Positions 40,701-53,599 are shown, numbered from the stretch's first letter. The stretch is DNA of 64,000 nucleotides from Oasisia sp. SBJ-2009 (GCA_964017155.1 OZ024857.1:34431042-34495041), one strand, 5' to 3'. Numbers and translations: made by a program. The notes: generated from the sequence alone by a model not told the origin.

Positions 40701-42576
40701 CACCCAACCTCTGCACTCAACCCAAACTCCGCACTCCAGTCAACTTCCGCACTCCACCCAACGTCCGCACACCACCCATCTTCCGTACTCCACGCAACTT
40801 CCGCGCTCCACCCAAACTCCGCACTCCACCCAACCTCCGAACACCACCCAACTTCTGCACTCCACCCAACCTTCCCTCTCCACCGAATCTCCCCACTCTA
40901 TCCAACTTCCCAACCTCCCCACTCCTCCCAACCTACGCACTCCACCCAACCACCCCACTCCACCCAACCTCCCCACTTCAACCCATCCTCCCCACTCCAC
41001 CCAACCTCCGCCCTCCACCCAACCTCCCCACTCCACCCAACCTCCGCACTTCACGCAACCTCCGCACTCCACCGAACTTCCGCACTCCACCCAACTTCCG
41101 CACTCCATGCAACCTCCGCACTCCACCCAACCTCCGCACTCCACACAACTTCCCCACTTCATATAACCTCCCCACTCAACCCAACCTCCCCACTCCACCC
41201 AACCTCCCCAAATTTCCCAACCTCTCCACTCAAACTCCCCACTCCACCCAACCTGCCCACTTCACCGAACCTGCCCACTCCACCCAACCTCCCCACCCCA
41301 CGCAAACTCTCCACTCCACCCAACCTCCGCCCTCCACCCAACCTCCCCCCTCCACCCAACCTCCCCACTCCACCCAACCTCCTCACTCCACCCAACCTCC
41401 CCACTCCACCAACCTCCCCACCCCGCCTAAACTCCCCTCTCCACCCAACCTCCCCACTTCACCCAACCTCCCCACTTCACCCAACCTCCCCACTCCACCC
41501 AACCTCCCCACTTCACCCAACCTTCGCACTCCATCCAACCTCCGCACTCCACCCAACCTCCGCACTCCAAACAACTTCCGCATTCCACCCAACATCCGCA
41601 CTCCACACAACTTCGGCACTCCATCCAACCTCCACACTCCACACAACCTCCCCACTTCACCGAACCTCCCCACTCCACGCAACCTCCCCACCCCACGCTA
41701 CACCCCCACTTCACCCAACCTCCCTCCTCCACCCAACCTCCGCCCTCCACCCAACCTCCCCACTACACCCAACTTCCCCACTTCACCCAACCTCTCCACT
41801 CCACCCAACCTCCTCACTCCACCCAACCTCCCCACTTCACCCAACATCCACAGAGCACCCAACCTCCCCACTCCACCCAACCTCCCCACTTCACCTAACC
41901 TCCCCACTTCACCCAACCTCCCCACTCCACCCAACCTCCCCACTCCACCCAACCTCCCCACCCCGCCCAAACTCCCCTCTCCACCCAACCTTCCCACTTC
42001 ACCCAAACTCCCCACTTCACTCAACCTCCCCACTTCACCCAACCTCCTCACTCCACCCAACCTCCCCATTTCACCCAACCTCCCCACTCCACCCAACCTC
42101 CCCACTTCACCCAACCTTCGCACTCCATCCAACTTCCGCACTCCACCCAACTTCCGCACTCCACCCAACTTCCGCACTCCACCCAACCTCTGCACTCCAC
42201 CCAACTTCCGCACTCCACCCAACTTCCGCACTCCATGCAACCTCCGCACTCCACCCAACTTCCGCACTCCACCCAACCTCCCCACTCAACCCAACCTCCC
42301 CACTTCACCCAGTCTCCCCACTCCACCCAACCTCCCCTCTCCACCCAACCTCCCCACTTCACCCAACCTCCCCACTCCACCCAACCTCCCCACTTCACCC
42401 AACCTCCCCACATCACCCAAACTCCCCACTCTACCCAACCTCCCCACCCCACCCAACCTCCCCACTTCACCCAACCTCCCTACTTCACCCAACTTCCGCA
42501 CTCCATGCAACCTCCGCACTCCACCCAACCTCCGCACTCCACACAACTTCCCCACTTCATACAACCTCCCCACTCA
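37715..42576 (+). repeat. Block E copy 2 (about 4,862 bp)
   Basis: This second copy of block E lacks 90 bp near 40,585, between CGCACTTCACCC and ACTCCACCCTACC. It carries the private marks of HOR-D copy 3 (CCCCAGTCC near 39,090, CCCAACGCC near 39,308), the AAAATTA island at 39,991, and TTCATATAACC at 41,159. Its end overlaps the start of block G. Confidence 0.87.
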
Positions 42577-45500
42577 ACCCAACCTCCCCACTTCACCCAA
42601 CCTCCCCACTTCACCCAACCTCCCAAAATTACCCAACCTTCCCACTCCACTCAAACTCCCCACTCCACGCAACCTCCTCACTCCACCCAACCTCCCCACT
42701 TCACCCAACCTCCCCAGAGCACCCAACCTCCCCACTCTTCCCAACCTCCCCACTCCACCCAACCTCCCCTCTCCACCCATCCTCCCCACTTCACCCAACC
42801 TCCGCACTCCACCCAACCTCCCCACTCCACCCACACTCCCCACTCCACCGAACCTCCCCACGCCATCCAACCTCCCAACTCCACCCAACCTCCCCACACC
42901 TCCCAACCTACGCACTCCACCCAACCACACCACTCCACCCAACCTCCCCACTTCAACCCATCCTCCCCACTCCACCCAACCTGCCCACTTCACCGAACCT
43001 GCCCACTCCACCCAACCTGCCCACTTCACCCAACCTCCCCACATCACCCAAACTCCCCACTCTACCCAACCTCCCCACCCCACCCAACCTCCCCACTTCA
43101 CCCAACCTCCCTACTTCACCCAACTTCCGCACTCCATGCAACCTCCGCACTCCACCCAACCTCCGCACTCCACACAACTTCCCCACTTCATACAACCTCC
43201 CCACTCAACCCAACCTCCCCACTTCACCCAACCTCCCCACTTCACCCAACCTCCCAAAATTACCCAACCTTCCCACTCCACTCAAACTCCTCACTCCACG
43301 CAACCTCCTCACTCCACCCAACCTCCCCACTTCACCCAACCTCCCCAGAGCACCCAACCTCCCCACTCTTCCCAACCTCCCCACTCCACCCAACCTCCCC
43401 TCTCCACCCAACCTCCCCACTTCACCCAACCTCCCCACTCCACCCAACCTCCCCACTCCACCCACACTCCCCACTCCACCGAACCTCCCCACGCCATCCA
43501 ACCTCCCAACTCCACCCAACCTCCCCACACCTCCCAACCTACGCACTCCACCCAACCACACCACTCCACCCAACCTCCCCACTTCAACCCATCCTCCCCA
43601 CTCCACCCAACCTGCCCACTTCACCGAACCTGCCCACTCCACCCAACCTCCCCACCCCACGCAAACTCTCCACTCCACCCAACCTCCGCCCTCCACCCAA
43701 CCTCCCCCCTCCACCCAACCTCCCCACTCCACCCAACCTCCTCACTCCACCCAACCTCCCCACTCCACCAACCTCCCCACCCCGCCTAAACTCCCCTCCC
43801 CACCCAACCTCCCCACTTCACCCAAACTCCCCACTCCACCCAACCTCCCCACTTCACCCAACCTTCGCACTCCATCCAACCTCCGCACTCCACCCAACCT
43901 CCGCACTCCAAACAACTTCCCCACTCCACCCAACCTCCGCCCTCCACCCAACCTCCCCACTCCACCCAACCTCCGCACTTCACGCAACCTCCGCACTCCA
44001 CCGAACTTCCGCACTCCACCCAACCTCCGCACTCCACACAACTTCCCCACTTCATACAACCTCCCCACTCAACCCAACCTCCCCACTCCACCCAACCTCC
44101 CCAAATTTCCCATCCTCTCCACTCAAACTCCCCACTCCACCCAACCTGCCCACTTCACCGAACCTGCCCACTCCACCCAACCTCCCCACTCCATGCAACC
44201 TCCGCCCTCCACCCAACCTCCCCCCTCCACCCAACCTCCCCACTCCACCCAACCTCCTCACTCCACGCAACCTCCCCACCCCGCCTAAACTCCCCTCTCC
44301 ACCCAACCTCCCCACTTCACCCAACCTCCCCACTTCACCCAACCTCCCCACTCCACCCAACCTCCCCACTTCACCCAATCTTCGCACTCCATCCAACCTC
44401 CGCACTCCACCCAACCTCCGCTCTCCAAACAACTTCCGCACTCCACCCAACATCCGCACTCCACACAACTTCGGCACTCCACCCAACCTCCACACTCCAC
44501 ACAACCTCCCCACTTCACCGAACCTCCCCACTCCACGCAACCTCCCCACCCCACGCTACACCCCCACTCCACCCAACCTCCCGCCTCCACCCAACCTCCG
44601 CCCTCCACCCAACCTCCCCACTACACCCAACTTCCCCACTTCACCCAACCTCTCCACTCCACCCAACCTCCTCACTCCACCCAACCTCCCCACTTCACCC
44701 AACATCCCCAGAGCACCCAACCTCCCCACTCCACGCAACCTCCCCACTTCACCTAACCTCCCCACTTCACCCAACCTCCCCACTCCACCCAACCTCCCCA
44801 CTCCACCCAACCTCCCCACCACGCCCAAACTCCCCTCTCCACCCAACCTCCCCACTTCACCCAAACTCCCCACTTCACTCAACCTCCCCACTTCACCCAA
44901 CCTCCTCATTCCACCCACTCTCCCCACTTCACCCAACCTCCCCACTCCACCCTACCTCCCCACTTCACCCAACCTTCGCACTCCATCCAACCTCCGCACT
45001 CCACCCAACCTCCGCACTCCACCCAACTTCCGCACTCCACCCAACTTCCGCACTCCACCCAACCTCCCCACTTCACCGAACCTCCCCACACCACCCAACC
45101 TCCCCACCCCACGCAACCTCCCCACTCCACCTAACCTCCGCCCTCCACCCAACCTCCGCCCTCCACCAAACCTCCCCACTCCACCCAACCTCCCCACTTC
45201 ACCCAACCTCCCCACTCCACCCAACCTCCTCACTCTACCCAACCTCCCCACTTCACCCAACATCCCCAGAGCACCCAACCTCCCCACTCCACGCAACCTC
45301 CCCACTTCACCCAACCTCCTCACTTCACCCAACCTCCCCACTCCACCCAACCTCCCCACTCCACCCAACCTCCCCACCCCGCCCAAACTCCCCTCTCCAC
45401 CCAACCTCCCCACTTCACCCAACCTCCCCACTCCACCCTACCTCCCCACTTCACCCAACCTTCGCACTCCATCCAACCTCCGCACTCCACCCAACCTCCG

Positions 45501-45678
45501 CACTCCACCCAACTTCCGCACTCCACCCAACTTCCGCACTCCACCCAACCTCTGCACTCCACCCAAACTCCGCACTCCAGTCAACTTCCGCACTCCACCC
45601 AACGTCCGCACACCACCCAACTTCCGTACTCCACGCAACTTCCGCGCTCCACCCAACCTCCGCACTCCACCCAACCTC
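41884..45678 (+). repeat. Block G copy 1 (about 3,795 bp)
   Basis: It recurs from 45,679 at an offset of 3,794 bp. The offset falls to 3,758 and then 3,722 bp through two separate losses of 36 bp (two units) in copy 2. The block contains two 631-bp F modules (42,574 and 43,205) and CTCTCCAAACAACTTCC units near 44,421. It contains the segment (near 44,556) that corresponds to the left breakpoint of the inversion in copy 2. Confidence 0.85.
42574..43835 (+). repeat. F modules, two copies of 631 bp in block G copy 1
   Basis: 42,574-43,204 and 43,205 to about 43,835 share CAAAATTACCC (42,625 and 43,256), CCCCAGAGC, CTCTTCCC, CCCACACTCC and the CCTGCCC pair at a spacing of 631 bp (35 units plus 1 bp). 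The second module has CTCCTCACTCC where the first has CTCCCCACTCC next to the AAAATTA island. The same pair recurs in block G copy 2. Confidence 0.83.
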
Positions 45679-48277
45679 CCCACTTCACCTAACCTCCCCA
45701 CTTCACCCAACCTCCCCACTCCACCCAACCTCCCCACTCCACCCAACCTCCCCACCCCGCCCAAACTCCCCTCTCCACCCAACCTTCCCACTTCACCCAA
45801 ACTCCCCACTTCACTCAACCTCCCCACTTCACCCAACCTCCTCACTCCACCCAACCTCCCCATTTCACCCAACCTCCCCACTCCACCCAACCTCCCCACT
45901 TCACCCAACCTTCGCACTCCATCCAACTTCCGCACTCCACCCAACTTCCGCACTCCACCCAACTTCCGCACTCCACCCAACCTCTGCACTCCACCCAACT
46001 TCCGCACTCCACCCAACTTCCGCACTCCATGCAACCTCCGCACTCCACCCAACTTCCGCACTCCACCCAACCTCCCCACTCAACCCAACCTCCCCACTTC
46101 ACCCAGTCTCCCCACTCCACCCAACCTCCCCTCTCCACCCAACCTCCCCACTTCACCCAACCTCCCCACTCCACCCAACCTCCCCACTTCACCCAACCTC
46201 CCCACATCACCCAAACTCCCCACTCTACCCAACCTCCCCACCCCACCCAACCTCCCCACTTCACCCAACCTCCCTACTTCACCCAACTTCCGCACTCCAT
46301 GCAACCTCCGCACTCCACGCAACCTCCCCACTCAACCCAACCTCCCCACTTCACCCAACCTCCCCACTTCACCCAACCTCCCAAAATTACCCAACCTTCC
46401 CACTCCACTCAAACTCCCCACTCCACGCAACCTCCTCACTCCACCCAACCTCCCCACTTCACCCAAACTCCCCAGAGCACCCAACCTCCCCACTCTTCCC
46501 AACCTCCCCACTCCACCCAACCTCCCCTCTCCACCCAACCTCCCCACTTCACCCAACCTCCGCACTCCACCCAACCTCCCCACTCCACCCACACTCCCCA
46601 CTCCACCGAACCTCCCCACGCCATCCAACCTCCCAACTCCACCCAACCTCCCCACACCTCCCAACCTACGCACTCCACCCAACCACACCACTCCACCCAA
46701 CCTCCCCACTTCAACCCATCCTCCCCACTCCACCCAACCTGCCCACTTCACCGAACCTGCCCACTCCACCCAACCTCCCCACTTCACCCAACCTCCCCAC
46801 ATCACCCAAACTCCCCACTCTACCCAACCTCCCCACCCCACCCAACCTCCCCACTTCACCCAACCTCCCTACTTCACCCAACTTCCGCACTCCATGCAAC
46901 CTCCGCACTCCACCCAACCTCCGCACTCCACACAACTTCCCCACTTCATACAACCTCCCCACTCAACCCAACCTCCCCACTTCACCCAACCTCCCCACTT
47001 CACCCAACCTCCCAAAATTACCCAACCTTCCCACTCCACTCAAACTCCTCACTCCACGCAACCTCCTCACTCCACCCAACCTCCCCACTTCACCCAACCT
47101 CCCCAGAGCACCCAACCTCCCCACTCTTCCCAACCTCCCCACTTCACCCAACCTCCCCACTCCACCCAACCTCCCCACTCCACCCACACTCCCCACTCCA
47201 CCGAACCTCCCCACGCCATCCAACCTCCCAACTCCACCCAACCTCCCCACACCTCCCAACCTACGCACTCCACCCAACCACACCACTCCACCCAACCTCC
47301 CCACTTCAACCCATCCTCCCCACTCCACCCAACCTGCCCACTTCACCGAACCTGCCCACTCCACCCAACCTCCCCACCCCACGCAAACTCTCCACTCCAC
47401 CCAACCTCCGCCCTCCACCCAACCTCCCCCCTCCACCCAACCTCCCCACTCCACCCAACCTCCTCACTCCACCCAACCTCCCCACTCCACCAACCTCCCC
47501 ATCCCGCCTAAACTCCCCTCTCCACCCAACCTCCCCACTTCACCCAAACTCCCCACTCCACCCAACCTCCCCACTTCACCCAACCTTCGCACTCCATCCA
47601 ACCTCCGCACTCCACCCAACCTCCGCACTCCAAACAACTTCCCCACTCCACCCAACCTCCGCCCTCCACCCAACCTCCCCACTCCACCCAACCTCCGGAC
47701 TTCACGCAACCTCCGCACTCCACCGAACTTCCGCACTCCACCCAACCTCCGCACTCCACACAACTTCCCCACTTCATACAACCTCCCCACTCAACCCAAC
47801 CTCCCCACTCCACCCAACCTCCCCAAATTTCCCATCCTCTCCACTCAAACTCCCCACTCCACCCAACCTGCCCACTTCACCGAACCTGCCCACTCCACCC
47901 AACCTCCCCACTCCATGCAACCTCCTCCCTCCACCCGACCTCCCCCCTCCACCCAACCTCCCCACTCCACCCAACCTCCTCACTCCACCCAACCTCCCCA
48001 CTCCACCAACCTCCCCACCCCGCCTAAACTCCCCTCTCCACCCAACCTCCCCACTTCACCCAACCTCCCCACTTCACCCAACCTCCCCACTCCACCCAAC
48101 CTCCCCACTTCACCCAATCTTCGCACTCCATCCAACCTCCGCACTCCACCCAACCTCCGCTCTCCAAACAACTTCCGCACTCCACCCAACATCCGCACTC
48201 CACACAACTTCGGCACTCCACCCAACCTCCACACTCCACACAACCTCCCCACTTCACCGAACCTCCCCACTCCACGC
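45679..48277 (+). repeat. Block G copy 2, truncated at an inversion
   Basis: It matches block G copy 1 up to 48,277, where the + strand switches abruptly from C-rich to G-rich. In copy 1 the corresponding sequence continues (from 44,556) as ACCTCCCCACCCCACGC. Copy 2 carries two 36-bp deletions relative to copy 1. One lies near 46,318, where a CATACAACC unit is missing. The other lies between about 47,140 and 47,150. Confidence 0.85.
46332..47556 (+). repeat. F modules in block G copy 2
   Basis: This is a second pair of F modules, starting at 46,332 and 46,963 (631 bp apart), with AAAATTA islands near 46,383 and 47,014. The second module is 36 bp shorter than its counterpart at 43,205 because of a two-unit loss after CTCTTCCC. 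Confidence 0.82.
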
Positions 48278-48463
48278 GTGGGCGGAGGTTGGGTGGAGGG
48301 CGGAGGTTGGGTGGAGGCGGGAGGTTGGGTGGAGTGGGGGTGTAGCGTGGGGTGGGGAGGTTGCGTGGAGTGGGGAGGTTCGGTGAAGTGGGGAGGTTGT
48401 GTGGAGTGTGGAGGTTGGGTGGAGTGCCGAAGTTGTATGGAGTGTTGATGTTGGGTGGAGTGC
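48177..48463. repeat. Long inverted repeat (hairpin) created at the inversion
   Basis: The C-rich arm 48,177-48,277 and the G-rich arm 48,363-48,463 are reverse complements over about 101 bp. About four mismatches were seen (CCGC against CGGC, CATCCGC against CATCAAC, CACACAAC against CATACAAC). The intervening loop is 85 nt. A stem this long could form a stable hairpin or cruciform, and would hinder polymerase and sequencing. Confidence 0.9.
48278..48463 (-). repeat. Inverted 186-bp segment of the satellite
   Basis: From 48,278 to 48,463 the + strand reads as the complement of the array (GGAGGTTGGGTGGAG). This is the only polarity switch seen in 64 kb. Its reverse complement matches the HOR-I module at about 49,352-49,525. 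It includes two variants seen only there and at about 51,800-51,970: CATCAACACTCC and CCATACAACTTCGG. The left breakpoint lies in the 10-bp palindrome CCACGCGTGG (48,272-48,281). The right breakpoint lies in a 14-bp palindrome with a single central base (48,450-48,463 and 48,465-48,478). It falls exactly at the joint between block G copy 2 and HOR-I. It could be a real fold-back or template-switch inversion, or an assembly joint. Confidence 0.95.
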
Positions 48464-50905
48464 CGCACTCCACCCAACCTCTGCACTCCACCCAAACTCC
48501 GCACTCCAGTCAACTTCCGCACTCCACCCAACGTCCGCACACCACCCAACTTCCGTACTCCACGCAACTTCCGCGCTCCACCCAACCTCCGCACTCCACC
48601 CAACCTCCGAACACCACCCAACTTCTGCACTCCACCCAACCTCCCCTCTCCACCGAATCTCCCCACTCTATCCAACTTCCCAACCTCCCCACTCCTCCCA
48701 ACCTACGCACTCCACCCAACCACCCCACTCCACCCAACCTCCCCACTTCAACCCATCCTCCCCACTCCACCCAACCTCCGCCCTCCACCCAACCTCCCCA
48801 CTCCACCCAACCTCCGCACTTCACGCAACCTCCGCACTCCACCGAACTTCCGCACTCCACCCAACTTCCGCACTCCATGCAACCTCCGCACTCCACCCAA
48901 CCTCCGCACTCCACACAACTTCCCCACTTCATACAACCTCCCCACTCAACCCAACCTCCCCACTCCACCCAACCTCCCCAAATTTCCCAACCTCTCCACT
49001 CAAACTCCCCACTCCACCCAACCTGCCCACTTCACCGAACCTGCCCACTCCACCCAACCTCCCCACCCCACGCAAACTCTCCACTCCATGCAACCTCCGC
49101 CCTCCACCCAACCTCCCCCCTCCACCCAACCTCCCCACTCCACCCAACCTCCTCACTCCACCCAACCTCCCCACTCCACCAACCTCCCCACCCCGCCTAA
49201 ACTCCCCTCTCCACCCAACCTCCCCACTTCACCCAACCTCCCCACTTCACCCAACCTCCCCACTCCACCCAACCTCCCCACTTCACCCAATCTTCGCACT
49301 CCATCCAACCTCCGCACTCCACCCAACCTCCGCACTCCAAACAACTTCCGCACTCCACCCAACATCAACACTCCATACAACTTCGGCACTCCACCCAACC
49401 TCCACACTCCACACAACCTCCCCACTTCACCGAACCTCCCCACTCCACGCAACCTCCCCACCCCACGCTACACCCCCACTCCACCCAACCTCCCGCCTCC
49501 ACCCAACCTCCGCCCTCCACCCAACCTCCCCACTACACCCAACTTCCCCACTTCACCCAACCTCTCCACTCCATCCAACCTCCTCACTCCACCCAACCTC
49601 CCCACTTCACCCAACCTCCCCACTCCACCCAACCTCCCCACTCCACCCAACCTCCCCACCACGCCCAAACTCCCCTCTCCACCCAACCTCCCCACTTCAC
49701 CCAAACTCCCCACTTCACTCAACCTCCCCACTTCACCCAACCTCCCCACTCCACCCTACCTCCCCACTTCACCCAACCTTCGCACTCCATCCAACCTCCG
49801 CACTCCACCCAACCTCCGCACTCCACTCAACTTCCGCACTCCACCCAACTTCCGCACTCCACCCAACCTCCCCACTTCACCGAACCTCCCCACACCACCC
49901 AACCTCCCCACCCCACGCAACCTCCCCACTCCACCTAACCTCCGCCCTCCACCCAACCTCCGCCCTCCACCAAACCTCCCCACTCCACCCAACTTCCCCA
50001 CTTCACCCAACCTCCCCACTCCACCCAACCTCCTCACTCTACCCAACCTCCCCACTTCACCCAACATCCCCAGAGCACCCAACCTCCCCACTCCACGCAA
50101 CCTCCCCACTTCACCCAACCTCTTCACTTCACCCATCCTCCCCACTCCACCCAACCTCCCCACTCCACCCAACCTCCCCACCCCGCCCAAACTCCCCTCT
50201 CCACCCAACCTCCCCACTTCACCCAACCTCCCCACTCCACCCTACCTCCCCACTTCACCGAACCTTCGCACTCCATCCAACCTCCGCACTCCACCCAACC
50301 TCCGCACTCCACCCAACTTCCGCACTCCACCCAACTTCCGCACTCCACCCAACCTCTGCACTCCACCCAAACTCCGCACTCCAGTCAACTTCCGCACTCC
50401 ACCCAACCTCCGCCCTCCACCCAACCTCCCCACTCCACCCAACCTCCGCACTTCACGCAACCTCCGCACTCCACCGAACTTCCGCACTCCACCCAACTTT
50501 CGCACTCCATGCAACCTCCGCACTCCACCCAACCTCCGCCCTCCACCAAACCTCCCCACTCCACCCAACTTCCCCACTTCACCCAACCTCCCCACTCCAC
50601 CCAACCTCCTCACTCTACCCAACCTCCCCACTTCACCCAACATCCCCAGAGCACCCAACCTCCCCACTCCACGCAACCTCCCCACTTCACCCAACCTCCT
50701 CACTTCACCCATCCTCCCCACTCCACCCAACCTCCCCACTCCACCCAACCTCCCCACCCCGCCCAAACTCCCCTCTCCACCCACTTCACCCAACCTCCCC
50801 ACTCCACCCTACCTCCCCACTTCACCCAACCTTCGCACTCCATCCAACCTCCGCACTCCACCCAACCTCCGCACTCCACCCAACTTCCGCACTCCACCCA
50901 ACTTC
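48464..50905 (+). repeat. HOR-I copy 1 (2,442 bp)
   Basis: This copy follows the inversion and repeats at offset 2,442 bp. Markers are CACTCCAGTCAAC near 48,503, CTCTATCC near 48,666, an AAATTT island near 48,980, CCATGCAACC at 49,086, CATCAACACTCC near 49,365 and CCCCACGCTACACCCCC near 49,465. Compared with copy 2 it lacks about 243 bp after the second AGTCAACTTCC (near 50,390) and 9 bp near 50,780 (CTCTCCACCCACTTCACCC). Confidence 0.86.
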
Positions 50906-53599
50906 CGCACTCCACCCAACCTCTGCACTCCACCCAAACTCCGCACTCCAGTCAACGTCCGCACTCCACCCAACATCCGCACACCACCCAACTTCCGTAC
51001 TCCACGCAACTTCCGCGCTCCACCCAACCTCCGCACTCCACCCAACCTCCGAACACCACCCAACTTCTGCACTCCACCCAACCTCCCCTCTCCACCGAAT
51101 CTCCCCACTCTATCCAACTTCCCAACCTCCCCACTCCTCCCAACCTACGCACTCCACCCAACCACCCCACTCCACCCAACCTCCCCACTTCAACCCATCC
51201 TCCCCACTCCACCCAACCTCCGCCCTCCACCCAACCTCCCCACTCCACCCAACCTCCGCACTTCACGCAACCTCCGCACTCCACCGAACTTCCGCACTCC
51301 ACCCAACTTCCGCACTCCATGCAACCTCCGCACTCCACCCAACCTCCGCACTCCACACAACTTCCCCACTTCATACAACCTCCCCACTCAACCCAACCTC
51401 CCCACTCCACCCAACCTCCCCAAATTTCCCAACCTCTCCACTCAAACTCCCCACTCCACCCAACCTGCCCACTTCACCGAACCTGCCCACTCCACCCAAC
51501 CTCCCCACCCCACGCAAACTCTCCACTCCATGCAACCTCCGCCCTCCACCCAACCTCCCCCCTCCACCCAACCTCCCCACTCCACCCAACCTCCTCACTC
51601 CACCCAACCTCCCCACTCCACCAACCTCCCCACCCCGCCTAAACTCCCCTCTCCACCCAACCTCCCCACTTCACCCAACCTCCCCACTTCACCCAACCTC
51701 CCCACTCCACCCAACCTCCCCACTTCACCCAATCTTCGCACTCCATCCAACCTCCGCACTCCACCCAACCTCCGCACTACAAACAACGTCCGCACTCCAC
51801 CCAACATCAACACTCCATACAACTTCGGCACTCCACCCAACCTCCACACTCCACACAACCTCCCCACTTCACCGAACCTCCCCACTCCACGCAACCTCCC
51901 CACCCCACGCTACACCCCCACTCCACCCAACCTCCCGCCTCCACCCAACCTCCGCCCTCCACCCAACCTCCCCACTACACCCAACTTCCCCACTTCACCC
52001 AACCTCTCCACTCCATCCAACCTCCTCACTCCACCCAACCTCCCCACTTCACCCAACCTCCCCACTCCACCCAACCTCCCCACTCCACCCAACCTCCCCA
52101 CCACGCCCAAACTCCCCTCTCCACCCAACCTCCCCACTTCACCCAAACTCCCCACTTCACTCAACCTCCCCACTTCACCCAACCTCCCCACTCCACCCTA
52201 CCTCCCCACTTCACCCAACCTTCGCACTCCATCCAACCTCCGCACTCCACCCAACCTCCGCACTCCACCCAACTTCCGCACTCCACCCAACTTCCGCACT
52301 CCACCCAACCTCCCCACTTCACCGAACCTCCCCACACCACCCAACCTCCCCACCCCACGCAACCTCCCCACTCCACCTAACCTCCGCCCTCCACCCAACC
52401 TCCGCCCTCCACCAAACCTCCCCACTCCACCCAACTTCCCAACTTCACCCAACCTCCCCACTCCACCCAACCTCCTCACTCTACCCAACCTCCCCACTTC
52501 ACCCAACATCCCCAGAGCACCCAACCTCCCCACTCCACGCAACCTCCCCACTTCACCCAACCTCCTCACTTCACCCATCCTCCCCACTCCACCCAACCTC
52601 CCCACTCCACCCAACCTCCCCACCCCGCCCAAACTCCCCTCTCCACCCAACCTCCCCACTTCACCCAACCTCCCCACTCCACCCTACCTCCCCACTTCAC
52701 CCAACCTTCGCACTCCATCCAACCTCCGCACTCCACCCAACCTCCGCACTCCACCCAACTTCCGCACTCCACCCAACTTCCGCACTCCACCCAACCTCTG
52801 CACTCCACCCAAACTCCGCACTCCAGTCAACTTCCGAACTCCACCCAACATCCGCACACCACCCAACTTCCGTACTCCACGCAACTTCCGCGCTCCACCC
52901 AACCTCCGCACTCCACCCAACCTCCGAACACCACCCAACTTCTGCACTCCACCCAACCTCCCCTCTCCACCGAATCTCCCCACTCTATCCAACTTCCCAA
53001 CCTCCCCACTCCTCCCAACCTACGCACTCCACCCAACCACCCCACTCCACCCAACCTCCCCACTTCAACCCATCCTCCCCACTCCACCCAACCTCCGCCC
53101 TCCACCCAACCTCCCCACTCCACCCAACCTCCGCACTTCACGCAACCTCCGCACTCCACCGAACTTCCGCACTCCACCCAACTTCCGCACTCCATGCAAC
53201 CTCCGCACTCCACCCAACCTCCGCCCTCCACCAAACCTCCCCACTCCACCCAACTTCCCCACTTCACCCAACCTCCCCACTCCACCCAACCTCCTCACTC
53301 TACCCAACCTCCCCACTTCACCCAACATCCCCAGAGCACCCAACCTCCCCACTCCACGCAACCTCCCCACTTCACCCAACCTCCTCACTTCACCCAGCCT
53401 CCCCACTCCACCCAACCTCCCCACTCCACCCAACCTCCCCACCCCGCCCAAACTCCCCTCTCCACCCAACCTCCCCACTTCACCCAACCTCCCCACTCCA
53501 CCCTAACTCCCCACTTCACCCAACCTTCGCACTCCATCCAACCTCCGCACTCCACCCAACCTCCGCACTCCACCCAACTTCCGCACTCCACCCAACTTC
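50906..53599 (+). repeat. HOR-I copy 2 (about 2,694 bp)
   Basis: This is the next copy, with a period of 2,694 bp to the following one. It shares CATCAACACTCC and CCATACAACTTCGG (51,800-51,835) with copy 1, and has CTACAAACAACGTCC near 51,778 as a private variant. It retains the roughly 250 bp missing from copy 1. Confidence 0.85.

Noticed and set aside
42235..47511. A 1,758-codon open frame mixing STQPPH, SPLHPT and NLPTPP strings, resembling extensins or hydroxyproline-rich proteins
   Set aside because: The hexapeptide type changes whenever an irregular-length unit shifts the register. A real repeat protein would preserve its frame, so this is the DNA repeat read in successive frames.
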